Under the pieces are notes generated by a model. It ran no database searches. It was not told the origin of the DNA and saw only the letters and a list, made by a program, of their open reading frames with translations. Positions 46,425 to 57,943 of a stretch of 64,000 bases of DNA are shown here, in pieces (within the stretch, counting starts at the first letter, position 1; the number at the start of each line of letters is the position of its first letter). The stretch is from Solanum dulcamara (lineage: Eukaryota > Streptophyta > Magnoliopsida > Solanales > Solanaceae): the NCBI RefSeq assembly GCF_947179165.1, contig NC_077240.1, forward strand, positions 72,681,501 through 72,745,500. Direction: 5' to 3'. The position numbers and the translations under genes are program-made.

Positions 46425-47330
46425 TCAGGGATAGTATCTCTTTATGATTCCGTTAATGGGGCCAATGTGCATTTCTTCTGAGTCAACCATTTTGTAAGCC
46501 CCACTTGAGTATACTTTTTGTACCACATATGATCCATCCCATTTAGCGGAGAACTTACTTCTAGACTGATGAGAAGTAATAATGGGCCTTCTTACAAGAA
46601 GAACTTGATCACCCACTTGGAAGCATCTAAGACGAACCTTCTTATTAAAAGATCGAGCCAGACGAACTTGATAACATTCTAAACTTTGTTGGGCCTCTGG
46701 TCTATTTTTCATCAAGAGCCTCCAATTCTTCAAGACGTAACCGAGCATTTTCTTCATCAGTGAGTTCTTCTTGAATGGCAAGGCGCAATGACAGAATTTG
46801 ACGCTCATGTGGAAGAACTGCTTCAACTCCATAAACAAGAGAATAGGGAGTCGCTTGTGTTGGCATGCGATACATAGTCCTATAAGCCCAAAGAGCCTTT
46901 TCCATTCTTTCATGCCAATCTCTCTTAGACTTGGAAACAACTTTCTTCAACAAGTTGCAGAATTTGTTGTTAAATGCTTCAGCGAGACCATTAGCAGCCG
47001 CAGAATGCATAGAGAAATTATGTTGCTTGAAGCTAAAAATATCACATATCTTCGTCATTAACATGTTATCAAATGGATTGCCATTATCTGTCAATATGTA
47101 TCAAGGAATACCAAAACGGTAGATAATATTGACTCGAATAAAGTTAGCGACATTCTCTTTCTTCACTTCTCTAAGAGAAATAACTTTTGCCCATTTTGAG
47201 AAGTAGTCAGTTGCATCCAGAATGTACAAATGTCCACCCGAGGACTTAGGCAACGATCCAACAACATCCAAACCCCAAGCTTCAAATGGACATGAGGCAA
47301 TAGTTAGGTGCAATACTTCTGGGGTTGATG
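46425..47330 (-). pseudogene. Gypsy integrase
   Basis: Catalytic core: FEAWGLDVVGSLP (first Asp), ATDYFSKWAKVISLREVKKE, RFGIP, MTDNGNPFDN (second Asp), NGLAEAFNNKF (Glu), KSKRDWHERMEKALWAYRT, then a C-terminal domain with FQVGDQVLLVRRP and KFSAKWDGSYVV, ending at 46425. All three acidic residues are kept, but a stop near 47100 and a frame change at about 46740 break the frame. The wording of the core matches Tat-lineage integrases. Confidence 0.88.
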
Positions 47331-47779
47331 TACAAAATTTGCATGGAATTGTTAAGCTTTACATCTTCGAAAGTAATCTAGACAATCTTTCACCATGGTT
47401 TGCAAGTAATATCCTATCCTTTTTATGTGAAAATGAAGTTTTGTCCCAGATTAATGTGCTCCACATACTCCAGAATGTGCTTCTTGCATAGCTTGAGTAG
47501 ATTCATCTGCCCCCAAACATCATAAAAGAACTCCATCGAACGACCGCTTGTAAAGTGTATTTTTATAGTAAAGAAAACGAGGGGCTCATCATCCAATTTC
47601 TGTTTTTCTTCAAAGAGTTTCTGGCAATATTCCATAACATAAGTAATCTATTATTGGTTGTCGCCAATCTTTAATTTCAGCCTCCGAAGTGGCGATAACT
47701 TGACAAAATTCTTCTTCATGCTCATCTGGAGGCAGAGTTATCCATCTTTGGCAAACCACAACTTATATATCATGAGGCG
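47331..47779 (-). pseudogene. Gypsy integrase N-terminal/linker remnant
   Basis: Fragmentary frames (47423-47635) with CQKLFEEKQ and a degraded zinc-finger-like HILEYVEHINLGQNF region. Connects the second RNase H with integrase. Low sequence quality makes limits approximate. Confidence 0.5.
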
Positions 47780-48160
47780 ATACTAATGCAGAATCTAAAG
47801 TTGCTAATGAATCAGCCTTCTTATTTTCCTTTCTAGGGACATGTTAAATAGTCACCTCTCCAGGCCATCCTATCATCTTTTGAGCATAATTGCAGTATGA
47901 GAGTAACTCAGGCTTCCTTACTTCATAATTACCCAAGACTTGATTAATCACCAATTTGGAATCCCCAAAAACTTATAGTTGTAATTATTTCATCAACGAT
48001 CATTTCAAGCCCAAGTAAGAGTGCTTGATATTCAGCAATATTATTGGAGCAGTGTTGTGTTAGAGTGAAGGAGTACGGCAAAAATTCTCCATGGGAAGTG
48101 ACAAATACCACTCCAGCATCAGCTCCTTCATGATGTGCAGCACCATCAAAATACATCTTC
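47780..48160 (-). pseudogene. Second RNase H-like domain (aRH) of Tat element
   Basis: Motifs WKMYFDGAAHHEGADAGVVF and NNIAEYQALLLGLEM, then, after a frameshift near 47975, a GDSKLVINQVLG segment and NKKADSLATLDSA. The Asp-Glu-Asp pattern is that of an RNase HI fold. A second, archaeal-like RNase H after the classical one is diagnostic of the Tat lineage. Confidence 0.85.
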
Positions 48161-49692
48161 CAAAGTGGTTGAATTTCCACTAGCATTGCGTCTTGATCAG
48201 GTAATACATCAGATAACTCCCAATCATTCAAAATTAGATGATTGGACAAGAAATCTGTTAGCACTTGTCCTTTTATTGCCTTCTGAGATATATACACAAT
48301 TTTAAATTGTTGAAATTGGCGGTACCACCATGCTAGTTGATCACTTAAGACAGGCTTGGACATGATAAACTTGATAGGATTCGCTTTAAAGACAAGTTGT
48401 ACAATATGAGCTTGGAAGTAATGCTTCATCTTCTGAATTGAGAATACGAATGCCAAATATAACTTCTCAATAGGTGAATACTTGATCTCGTTTTGTGTCA
48501 TCATCCTACTCAAGTAATATAGGGCATTTTCTTTTCCTTTATTATTTTCTTGTACGAGAAGTGCTCCTACTGACCTTTCTTGTGCTGCAATGTATAAAAT
48601 CAATAGTTTTCCAGGTATAGGAGCTACAAGTACTGGAGGCTTCATCAGATAAGACTTTATATTTTCGAAAGCATTGGTACAAGCTTGGTCTCATTCAAAA
48701 AAGAATATCTTTCTTCATAAGGCGACTGAATGGTTGACATCTCCCAGCCAGATTTGAGATAAACCTCCTAAGATATGCTAATTTTCCCTGTAAGCTTTTT
48801 AACTCATGAATATTTTTTAGCTCAGGCATCTTCAAAATAGTATCTATCTTATCTTGATCAATCTCGATTCCTTGATGTCGAATAATAAAACCGAGAAACT
48901 TTCTCGAAGTAACTCCAAAGGCATATTTTAAAGGGTTCATTTTGAGTTGGTATCTTCGAAGTCGTTTGAACATCATTCTCAAATCTTGCAAGTGTCATCA
49001 CTCTTTCTTGATTTCACCACTAAGTCATCAACATAGCACTCAATATTTTTATGAATCGTGTCATCAAAAATATTTTGCATGGCTCGTTGATAAGTAGTCC
49101 AAGCATTTTTTAAACCAAAAGGCATTACTTTGTAGCAATATATACCTTTAGGAGTGCGAAATGCAGTAAGTTCTTCATTCATTGGTGCCACGCAAATTTG
49201 AGTGTATCCAGATGAACCATCCATGAAAGACATTGTCTCATATCTAGTCGTGGCATCAATCATAAGCTCAGGGATTGAAAGAGGAAATTCATCCTTAGGG
49301 AATGCATTATTAAGATCTCTAAAATCAACACAAACTCGAATTTGTCCATTCTTATTTCTTACAGGTACAATGCTCGAAATTCATATAGGATATTTGACTT
49401 TACGAATAAAACTTTCTTCAATGAGCTTGTTAACTTCAGTTTCGATCAAAGGAACCAGTTCAGGTCTAAAGCGATGTTGAGCTTGTTTAACAGGACGAGT
49501 TCCTCATTTTATAGCAAGATGATGAATTGCAACTTTAGGGTCTAATACTGGCATCTCTTTGTAACTCCAACCAAATACATCCCTAAATTCCATAATCAGC
49601 TTAATATATTTCTTCTCGTCATCGTCATCCAGTGAAACACTTACATATGTAGGCCTTATATCATCATCAACCCCAAGATTTACTTTCTTCAA
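48161..49692 (-). pseudogene. Gypsy reverse transcriptase and classical RNase H
   Basis: Order on minus strand: pre-RT segment FRDVFGWSYKEMPVLDPKVA (49504-49692); finger region RVCVDFRDLNNAFPKDEFP in the next segment; SSGYTQICVAPMNEELTAF, CYKVMPFGLKNAWTTYQRAM and YVDDLVVKS (48979-49263) with the catalytic YVDD; thumb LRRYQLKMNPLKYAFGV, GFIIRHQGIEIDQDKI (48695-48991); RNase H (48240-48645) with YIAAQERSVGALLVQ, YYLSRMMTQNEIKYSPIEKL. Stops at about 49503, 49381 and 48690 and frame changes show it is inactive. Confidence 0.9.
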
Positions 49693-50543
49693 TGCATCAA
49701 CAATATTCTTTATTCCTTCCTCGAGTTCAGGTGGTGTATCTTCAGCATTTTCATCTTTTTAAGGATCACCATCATTAAATGATATGTGATGGCATGCATG
49801 AATATCAACAAACCCATCCTCAATTTTTGCATATAGTGAAGTACTTTCTTCGTCACAAATTCTGATGTGATTTGATGATCCTATACTTTCTTCATCTTCA
49901 TCTCGCTCTCTAGTGTGAACTATGGTATGAGTTCTTGCTCTCAGGACATCTCCACATGAAACTATAAGTTTTGTTTCTCGACTCATTCTAGAAGGAATCA
50001 AACTGGGCAATTCTTGGGTGAATTATGATCTCGAGCATGTACCCGTTCTTTCATTGTTTTATAATTTCCTTGGCACTTGTATTTCTTCTTCATTAGTCCC
50101 AACCGATCAAACACTAAAGTTTTTGGAGTTGATTCGATTAGCCAATCAAATGCAGAAATATTAGGAGTCATGCCACTAAGTTGATCAAACATAGAAGGCT
50201 TCTTGTTAAACATCATAGGTTCTTCCACATGGATAATGTAATTGATGCTCCTCCTTTTTATAGAGATTCAAACTGGCGACGGTTGTTTGTAACCCAAGCC
50301 TTTGCGCGATTGCTTGACAACATACCCTCTCTCTATCATCATCCTTTGAGTTGAATTTAGGCCATAATTTGCCTTTTTAATAACTTCATTTGGAAGCTTC
50401 CCTACTTTAAAAGCTTCATTGGGATTGTATCCTGCTTTCACCAATAACTTATGTGCATTTGGGTCAAAACCCTTATTTGTACGCTTTTTAGGAAGTGATT
50501 CATATGAATCATGATTCGTTGGTCTGACAAATCCTTCTATCAT
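49693..50543 (-). pseudogene. Gypsy protease-RT linker
   Basis: Tat-type linker motifs: GFDPNAHKLLVKAGYNPNEA and RKGLGYKQPSPV (50268-50543), SVFDRLG-like FDRLGLMKKKYK (49998-50228), then an acidic stretch ERDEDEESIGSS (49759-50010). Function within the polyprotein is not known to me. Broken by stops at each segment end. Confidence 0.75.
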
Positions 50544-52369
50544 TTTTAAGGTGATTTGATTGCATCAATTTGCTTGATAGGAAATGTCAACTTGCTACTC
50601 TGCAACTCAGAGGGTGGGATCTTGACCTTGTTTGTCTTTGGGACATAGTGAGAAATAAGAATCATTTGTCTTTGGGACATAGTGAGAAATAGGAATCATT
50701 CTCTTACTTAATTTGCCTCAATCGTCTTAGGTACTTTACTCATATCTGAAAGCGTTTTATTCTTTGCAATCATGACCCTTGCATTATCAGGTGCTACATC
50801 AACCTTTTTTGTGACATCAGCAGGTATTGCGTTATCAACTTTGACTTCTTTTGAAACATGATTCTTTAAGTATAATTTTGCATCAGCAAAGTGCTCTTCT
50901 GTCTCGGTGAAAGGTTCATTATCAGTAACTACCTTCTTTTGAATCCCATCTTCAAAGTATTTGAAACATTGATGGTAGGTGGAGGTACCACTCTGTTCTC
51001 ATGTATCCATGGCCTTCCTAACAAGATATTATACGAGGTCTTTGAGTCAATAACATGCATCCATGCACTCGAACGCATATCTCCCATCATTATATCTAAT
51101 TTGACAACACCAATGGCTCTCTACCCCCCTTGGTTAAATCCTTGAATCATCAGACGACTCTCAGACAGTTTATTTATCAGGAATTCCAAGTTCCTTCACA
51201 GTACGAATAGGGAGAATATTAACCCCAGATCCATCATCCACCATGATCCTATTTACTTTATGTCCACGTACAAAACCTACCATATATAAAGAACAATTAT
51301 GCAACACTTCACCCAATAAAAGATCATCATTAGTGAATGCAAACTTCGCATCACAAGTGTCCACTTCTTTAGAGTGAGACTTGATAGGGCTTTCATGTGA
51401 TGGAAGTAATGATGGCGATGAGCCTTGTCCCATTGTCTCTTCTTTATCAATGTTACAACACGAGGCCTTGGTGTCACAATGAGAAATCTTTTTACGGAAC
51501 CAACTTGGCAAGAATTCCTCTAATGTCACCAAAGAACGTTGCTTTTGATAGTAATTCCCCCCAACTCTTGACTTCTTCACATTCTTCTTTACCCTTTGAG
51601 TTTTAGGTAGTTTCTTCATCTTTGCTCTTGTCACTTGCTTACTTGTCTCTCTTTTCAAGCTCATTTTACAAAGTCTTCGTTGTGTCACTAAAATCAATCC
51701 TTCATAATCAATATAAGCATCGCAAGATTGGTTTTCCTCTAGAGGTTTATCTTCCCTTATTACTTCATTTATCAAAGAAACGAGCGATGATGCGTTAACA
51801 TCTATCGATTTGAAGTCACCAAATTTAATCATTTTTGGTGATGATGTGGCTAGGAAATCACCACCATTATGTATTTCAACAAAGTTGCAAAGAACTATGG
51901 GGTCGAGTGAACCAAAAGTGACAGAAACTTGATTTGAACTCTCCTTCTCATCTTCAAGCAATATCTTTCCTTCATGGGCCAAGTCCATGATCTTTTTCTT
52001 AAAGATAAAACACTTTTCAATAGGATGGACCATCAAATGGTGATATTTGCAGTAATTTGAATCATTAGTCCTTCCAGCCTCATCTGGATGTTTCATTTCA
52101 GGTAGCTCAAAGAGTTTTAATGCTAGAAGCTCTTCAAAGATTGCTGGGACATCTGAGTCTAAGAAAGGGTACTCTTTTGCCTGCATTTTCTTCAAAGTCA
52201 GCTTTCTACCAGTGTTATTTTGAAAAGTCATGGTCTTCACCCTTTGATTCTTGCTTAGATTTGTAGCCACTTTTAAAGACACCGCATTAACATTCATTGA
52301 CTCCTTATTTTCAAATTTAGGTGCTGATTTTTCTCCTTTATTTACCTCCATTTTGTCTTTTTCTTGCAA
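50544..52369 (-). pseudogene. Gypsy gag C-terminus and protease
   Basis: A 399-codon frame (51170-52369) carries a zinc-knuckle-like CKYHHLMVHPIEKCF near residue 107 and ends with the aspartic protease signature RIMVDDGSGVNILPIRTVKE. The next segment (50544-51165) continues with DSKTSYNILLGRPWIHENRV and PPTYHQCFKYF, typical of Tat elements, after a stop near 51170. It is the longest intact frame in the window. Confidence 0.85.
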
Positions 52370-53468
52370 GGCTCATAAATAAGTGGTCCTTCAATCCCAC
52401 TTGCAGACATGCTCAACTCCATATCATGAGCACGTGTGGCTAGTTCCTCAAATAATTTGGGTTTAATACCCTGTAGGATATAACGAAGTCCCCAACGCAT
52501 TCCTTAAATATATATTTTTATTTCGGAAGTTTCACTAAGTTTATCCTTACAATTGAGACTTGCATTTCTCCATCGGTTGATGAACTCGATGACATGTTCA
52601 TCTTTTCATTGACGTGTATTAGTTAGTTTAACTATGCTCACAGTACACCTTGTGCTATAGAAATGATTGAGAAATTCATGCTCAAGTTGTTCTCAACTCT
52701 CAATAGAGCTAGCCTCGAGATCCGTATACCAGTCAAAGGCATTTCCTTGTAAGGAGCACACAAATTGTTTGACCAGATAATCTCTATATGTTCCAGCATT
52801 ATTGTAAATTTCAACAAAATGGGCAATGTGTTGTTTTGGATTTCCCTTTCCGTTAAATTATTGAAATTTTGGTAATTGATAACCTGTAGGATCTTCAAAA
52901 CATCGATTCTTGAAGTGTATGGCTTTGCATACGTAAATGATGACTTTGAAGACACGTCATACTTATCTTTGATAGTTCTCATAATGAAGTCCTTCAGTTG
53001 ATGAATGGGAATTCCTCCTTCAATGGATACATGTAGCTCATCACCCACATTTATTTACTTTGCAACTGAATCTCCCTTTTCTTGTATCATGGGACGTTTT
53101 CCAGGTGCATGACTTGAGTCCCCCTCCATAATATTTTCAACTCTGTCTATCAACTTGATAATTCGATTATCCTGATCTTGCACATATTTTGTTAGACCTT
53201 TGATCGTCTTTGTCAAACTCGCGAGTTGTTCTTCAATAGTTGAGGCGATAGTCATCATCGCTTGGATGGCCGTTATGGATGATGGAATGAAGCACGGATT
53301 TTTTCTCAAATTGAAATTTGTTTGAAATAAGTTACGTGGAGTGACTGGGGCAGATCTTGTGATCAAGACATCATCTTCATCTTGAATAGTGCAATTTTTT
53401 GTGTTAAAAGGACTAAGTCGAGCCAATGTCTTTTCAACAATATCAGCTATATTTTCTCCTTTTTCCAA
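52370..53468 (-). pseudogene. Gypsy gag
   Basis: The N-terminal segment (53055-53468) has LARLSPFNTKN, NPCFIPSSITAIQ and a coiled-coil-like QDQDNRIIKLIDRVENI. A stop at 53055 separates it from the capsid-like part, where out-of-frame reading shows HIAHFVEIYNNAGTY, AFDWYTDLEASSIES and FINRWRNASLNCKD, the retrotrans_gag signature. Further stops near 52605 and 52505. Confidence 0.82.
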
Positions 53469-53745
53469 TTCATTCGGAAAGAATCTTGCCCATTTGAAGA
53501 TGGAAGATCAAAAATAGGAACTGATGCGGACGGCACTTGAAGTGCTTGTTGTCCTAGCAAGTTTGCTCTGTTCCTAGTGATGGGTCCCAGACTTCCCATA
53601 ATAGCATCCAATATGTTCTCCACCTCAGAGAAAAATTTGGAATCAGTAGCCTTAGCAATAATAGTCCTAGAGTCAAACTTCTAAGATGTCATTTAAGTAT
53701 TCTTGAGGTTTGATGATCGATGTAAAGAGATGAGAGGTAGAGATT

Positions 53746-53768
53746 GTCCCACTGGGTGTGCCAAAATT
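53746..53768 (-). promoter_or_regulatory. Primer-binding site region of gypsy element
   Basis: Immediately inside the 5' LTR on the minus strand: TTTTGGCACACCCAGTGGG. The same sequence stands at the matching position beside the middle LTR (38693-38715). The tRNA partner was not determined. Confidence 0.65.
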
Positions 53769-54696
53769 TGTAAACAACAAATTTTTGAGCCGAGAAAAAT
53801 AAATAATCAAGACCAGAAAATTGGAGTCATAAAGTGTAATATTTAATTTCAAAATGTAGTGCGTGTTACAATCTCTATAATAATCCTCTGATTCTTCAAA
53901 TAATATAAAATATGTTAGACTTGAATTTGATTTAGAATCAAGGGCTTGAACAGCTTGATCTTGAATCTTCGTCTTTAAATTTGGATTTGAATTATTCGTC
54001 ACGAACACTTGTACCGTTATGAAGAGTAATAAATATGAACAAGTACCTTGATCTCGAACTTTTTGATATTTGCCTTCGTTCTTGATCTTGAACTTGAACT
54101 TGAATTTGATTACTTGAACTTTATAGCTTTGTAGAGAATTTGCGGTCTTTGATCCACGAGCTCTCTTCTTGCTTCTTGTTCTTGAAAACCTCCCCTCTTG
54201 AAAATAATGAGGACCCCTATTTATAGTTGTAGGGAGTGGTATACTTGTGTGATTTGATTGGTCAATTTGAATTGACCAATCAGATTCTTTTGATGAAGAA
54301 CTTTAATTTGATTGGTCAGAACATGTCACATATACACGTGGCATTATTCTAGTGACTCATTTAATTTGACTTAGATTGCCATATAATTTCGACACGTGGC
54401 ATGATTTTAGTGACTTATTTAATTTGACTTGGATTGCCACATAATTTTGGCACATGGCATGATTCTAATGGCTCATTTAATTTGACTTGGATTGTCATAT
54501 AACTTTGACACTTGGTGTAATTTTAGCGACTCATTTTATTTGACTTGAATTGCCACATAACTTTGACACGTGGTGTGTTTTTAGTGGCTCATTTAATTTG
54601 ACTTGGATTGCCACATCATTTGGATTATTTTCTTGAATTTAATATAGTCCAAATTAAATTTACAGATTTAAATCTAATATAATTTTAATGTTTACA
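53769..54696 (-). repeat. 5' LTR of gypsy element
   Basis: 928 bp, TGTAAACATT...TTGTTTACA. TATA box CTATAAATAG at 54218-54227. The upstream half has four to five loosely repeated modules of AATTTGACTTGGATTGCCACA (54350-54620, reversed), possibly enhancer-like. Confidence 0.92.
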
Positions 54697-55227
54697 AAGT
54701 CAAGAATAATTCTCAAGAAAATCGACTAGTTGCGTACACCTTTTTAATCATAAGGTTGAAGTTATATGCCAGTTTATTAAGAAATTATAGGTAAATCTTG
54801 AAATAAGTAATAATCGTTAATTAGATCAAAATGGTAACTTTAACAATCTAGTATCACAGGTTAAAATCCAGTGATGGCATAAAAAAAAAAGAAATTATAC
54901 CATTAATGTATATAACTAAAATATTGTAGTAAAATCACACTATTCTCCAGAGTATTTAAACAATTCACAATCTACAACTATTGTAGTAAAATAATCATAG
55001 TGAAATAATAATTATAATATTTTATTCTCCAGAGTATTTTATTGATTATTGTAAAACAATACGAAAAGTAAAAAATTAGGCTTCAATCTTTTTCATTTAA
55101 TGAAAAATTTGATACTCAAAATCATAACTTGAGAAGAAAAGATCTCTGATCCTAACCCTTTGAATTTGAAAGCAAGATCAATGTATCACTGAACATAAAT
55201 ACACATAATATACAAAATATATATAAA
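54697..55227. other. Intergenic, no gene seen
   Basis: AT-rich host sequence to the right of the gypsy array. A repeated TTCTCCAGAGTATTT phrase (54943 and 55023) is a small local duplication. Confidence 0.4.
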
Positions 55228-56262
55228 GGGAAAAGACATAAATTTCCCCCGAAGTTGTACTGAAAAGTCAGTTACACACTTAAACTATCATGGCGACCTA
55301 TAACACACTTAAACTATCTAAAAGTGAATTTATTACTCCCCTAAAACTGACAACACCACTCTCACAGTATGTGATGTATTACACTCGCTGCCACGTCAGC
55401 GTCATGTCAGAAATTATATTTTTTTATATTTTTTTCTTTTCTTTTCTTTATTAATTAACTTTTCTTTTATTAACTATATTTTATACTAATTAACTTTTAA
55501 TTAATTATTAAAATTCTCAGAACACCACCCATCCGACCCCCCCCCCCCCCAACTCTAATCGTCTTCTCCACCAAAATCAAATTCACCCTTCTTCGTCTTT
55601 TCAGCCATACCCAAGCATTCTCTATTTTTTCTAGTCAAAATATATTAAATGTTCTTTCCTATAAATTTAATTTATTTGAATCTGAACAGTTTGAGTGAAA
55701 GATAATTTCTATTCCATATCTAAAGTGGATAAAAAAGAAGTTTGACTTATAAATTTTTAGCTAGAATTCCTCTTCTTCTTAATGGGGTTTGAAAGAAAAA
55801 AAATCAAGATTCAAAATGGAGAGTAAATGGAGGAAAACAAAGGTGGGGCAGGTAGGTTCCAAAGACACTTGAAGATTCATCGGCGACGGCGAAGGTGGCC
55901 GGAGGGAGATTTTTCAATGTTATTTCGTGGTCTCACACTTTGAGGTTGTGATGAAGAATAAAGAATTGTGTTGAAAAATAAAGAATGAAGAAGAAGAGGA
56001 TAATGGGTGGGGTGTGAAGAAGAAGAGGGTGGGCGGGTGTGAAGAAAAAAAGAAGGTGGGAATGGGATAATTTTGTTTTTTTAATTTTTTTTACTTTAAT
56101 TTTAGTCTGACGCGCTATTCTTTTTAAATGTTTTGCTACGTCAGTTTTAGGAAGGTAATAAATTCACTTTTAGGTAGTTTAGGTATGTAATAGATCGCCA
56201 TAATAGTTTAAGTATGTAACTGTCTTTTCAGTACAACTTGAGGAAAATTTATGCCTTTTTCC
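55228..56262. repeat. 1-kb foldback element (MULE-like)
   Basis: About 100-bp inverted arms: left GGGAAAAGACATAAATTT...CAGTTACACACTTAAACTAT, right ATAGTTTAAGTATGTAACTG...AAATTTATGCCTTTTTCC. TATATATAA occurs on both sides, a possible 9-bp duplication as in Mutator-like elements, though the flanks are AT-repeats. The interior has a CCCCCCCCCC run (55541) and GGCGACGGCGAAGGTGGCCG, suggesting host DNA between the arms. Confidence 0.65.
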
Positions 56263-57166
56263 TATATATAAATTATATATAAATGACCTACAAAATACAT
56301 TCAACATAAGTGTATGCAAGTTGTATGTTTTGACTGAAATATGCAAATTGTATGTTATATATTGTATTACATATAACCAAAAAATTATATGCAAATTGTA
56401 TGTTGACTGAATAATATACATATTGTTTTAGAAAAAACAATATATTTGTCAAATAAATGGGACCAATATGGTAACATATTGATAATGTAACTAAATATTT
56501 ATTAAATAAGAATATATTTTTTTATTATACTTATTAAAAAAAATGAGTCATTTAAATTACTAAATTAGAACAGAGGAAGTATAAGTGCGAAATTTACTTT
56601 CGAAAATCAAAACTCTCAATTAAAAATAGAAAAATTGTTCGCAAAAGAAGAATATGTGAGTATAGGCAATAATATTTTTCACTATTTTGAGTAGTCAAGG
56701 CCTTAATCTCTTGATTTTCAATATTTTTATGGACGTGAACTTATGACGTAGAAAATTAATTACATCACCATATTTACCATCACATAAATATGTATTTAGA
56801 CATTGAAACATCAAATTCATCCAGGGTTTTACATACCAACAAGCTTTTATTTGGTATAACACCAAATAAAAAAGTACAAGTTGAACACACATGACATCTC
56901 CCACAAAAAAGTACAAGCTTTTATTTGGTACAACACCATTACCCCTCTTATTTTCATTCTACTTTTTACTGTTTTCGAGGGAGATACATTACAGTACAAA
57001 ATACATAACAAGCCACATGAAGAAAGAGAAAAAATCAAGCATCAAACCCATTTCAGCCATGATTCACACGCCAAGTTATCCTGTAATTAAATTAGTTTAG
57101 ACGAAAAAGAAGAAAAATTAATTAATATAAATGCTTGGAAATACAAAACCTAAAATTAAAACACAA
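56263..57166. other. Intergenic with small repeats
   Basis: 56300-56420 repeats ATGCAAATTGTATGTT three times. 56840 and 56915 repeat ACAAGCTTTTATTTGGTA about 75 bp apart. No gene-like frame with recognisable content. Confidence 0.45.
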
Positions 57167-57709
57167 GGCGCAATACATCGACAATCCCTTAAACTTAAAC
57201 TTGTTAGCAAATTTTACTTGGATACTTGAACTACCATTTGTTTTAATTGAACACCTAAACTCATAATAAAGTGTTGTTGTTAAGACTTTAGGATCAAATT
57301 TTGAAGAAAAAAATGTGCTTGTTCTCAAGCATTTATAGACTCTAGAGATATAATAATATAGAAAAGACAAAATTGTTTCGAGCACTGAGAAGGTACATTA
57401 AATTAAGTTACCCACATAAAATAAGTCATCTCCTTTTAAGTATACACATCAGCCTCGATTGGAATAGGTCTGAAGTTTTATGGCTAATTGAGACAAATGC
57501 ATATAATAAAAGAATGTGACATTTTAACTATTTCACTTATCTACGTGATATGTAATGAACATTTGCGAATGTTTTTGTCTTTGATCTGAAAAGTTTCTAA
57601 TAAAAACAATTTATTACAGATTTAAATACTTAATTAGAACAAGCCTTAATTTGAGTGTCTAAATGAAATTTGCTGGCAAGTACAAGAGGTGGTCCCATGT
57701 ATTAAGCCT
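57167..57709. repeat. Foldback element (about 540 bp)
   Basis: Left arm CAATACATCGACAATCCC, then CTTGTTAGCAAATTTTACTT; right arm AAATTTGCTGGCAAGTACAAG then GTCCCATGTATTAAGCC. Arms are imperfect inverted repeats. Lies downstream of the EUL lectin gene. Confidence 0.5.
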
Positions 57710-57943
57710 AAAATATACTTAAATGACATATAGCTCATCAACCAAAATTGGATCGGCACTGAATCAGTAGGTAACTGAATAACAAATTTTATGAGGGAGA
57801 TCTATATTGATGGAAAAAGTGCCAAAAACAAAAGGAGTCCAGCAATTTTATAGCTATGTCTTAATGCTTAACGGGGTGTGTTCTCACCTATTTTCAACAA
57901 CCTAAGACTGCTAAAAAAAGGTAATTTTCGTGAAAAAGTGACT

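Larger units (their letters stand above)
37505..54696 (-). mobile_element. Tat-lineage Ty3-gypsy array with antisense PMD gene
   Basis: Minus-strand order: 5' LTR (53769-54696), PBS, gag, protease, RT-RNase H, a second RNase H-like domain, integrase, long 3' region, PPT, LTR (38716-39652), then a repeated leader/gag fragment (38161-38715) and a truncated third LTR (37505-38160). The dual RNase H and the gag/protease linker motifs place it in the Tat lineage. Outer flanks AATTC (37500-37504) and AAGTC (54697-54701) differ at one base, consistent with one insertion event covering the whole array. All genes are broken. Its 3' region holds an opposite-strand gene (42541-45466). Confidence 0.88.
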
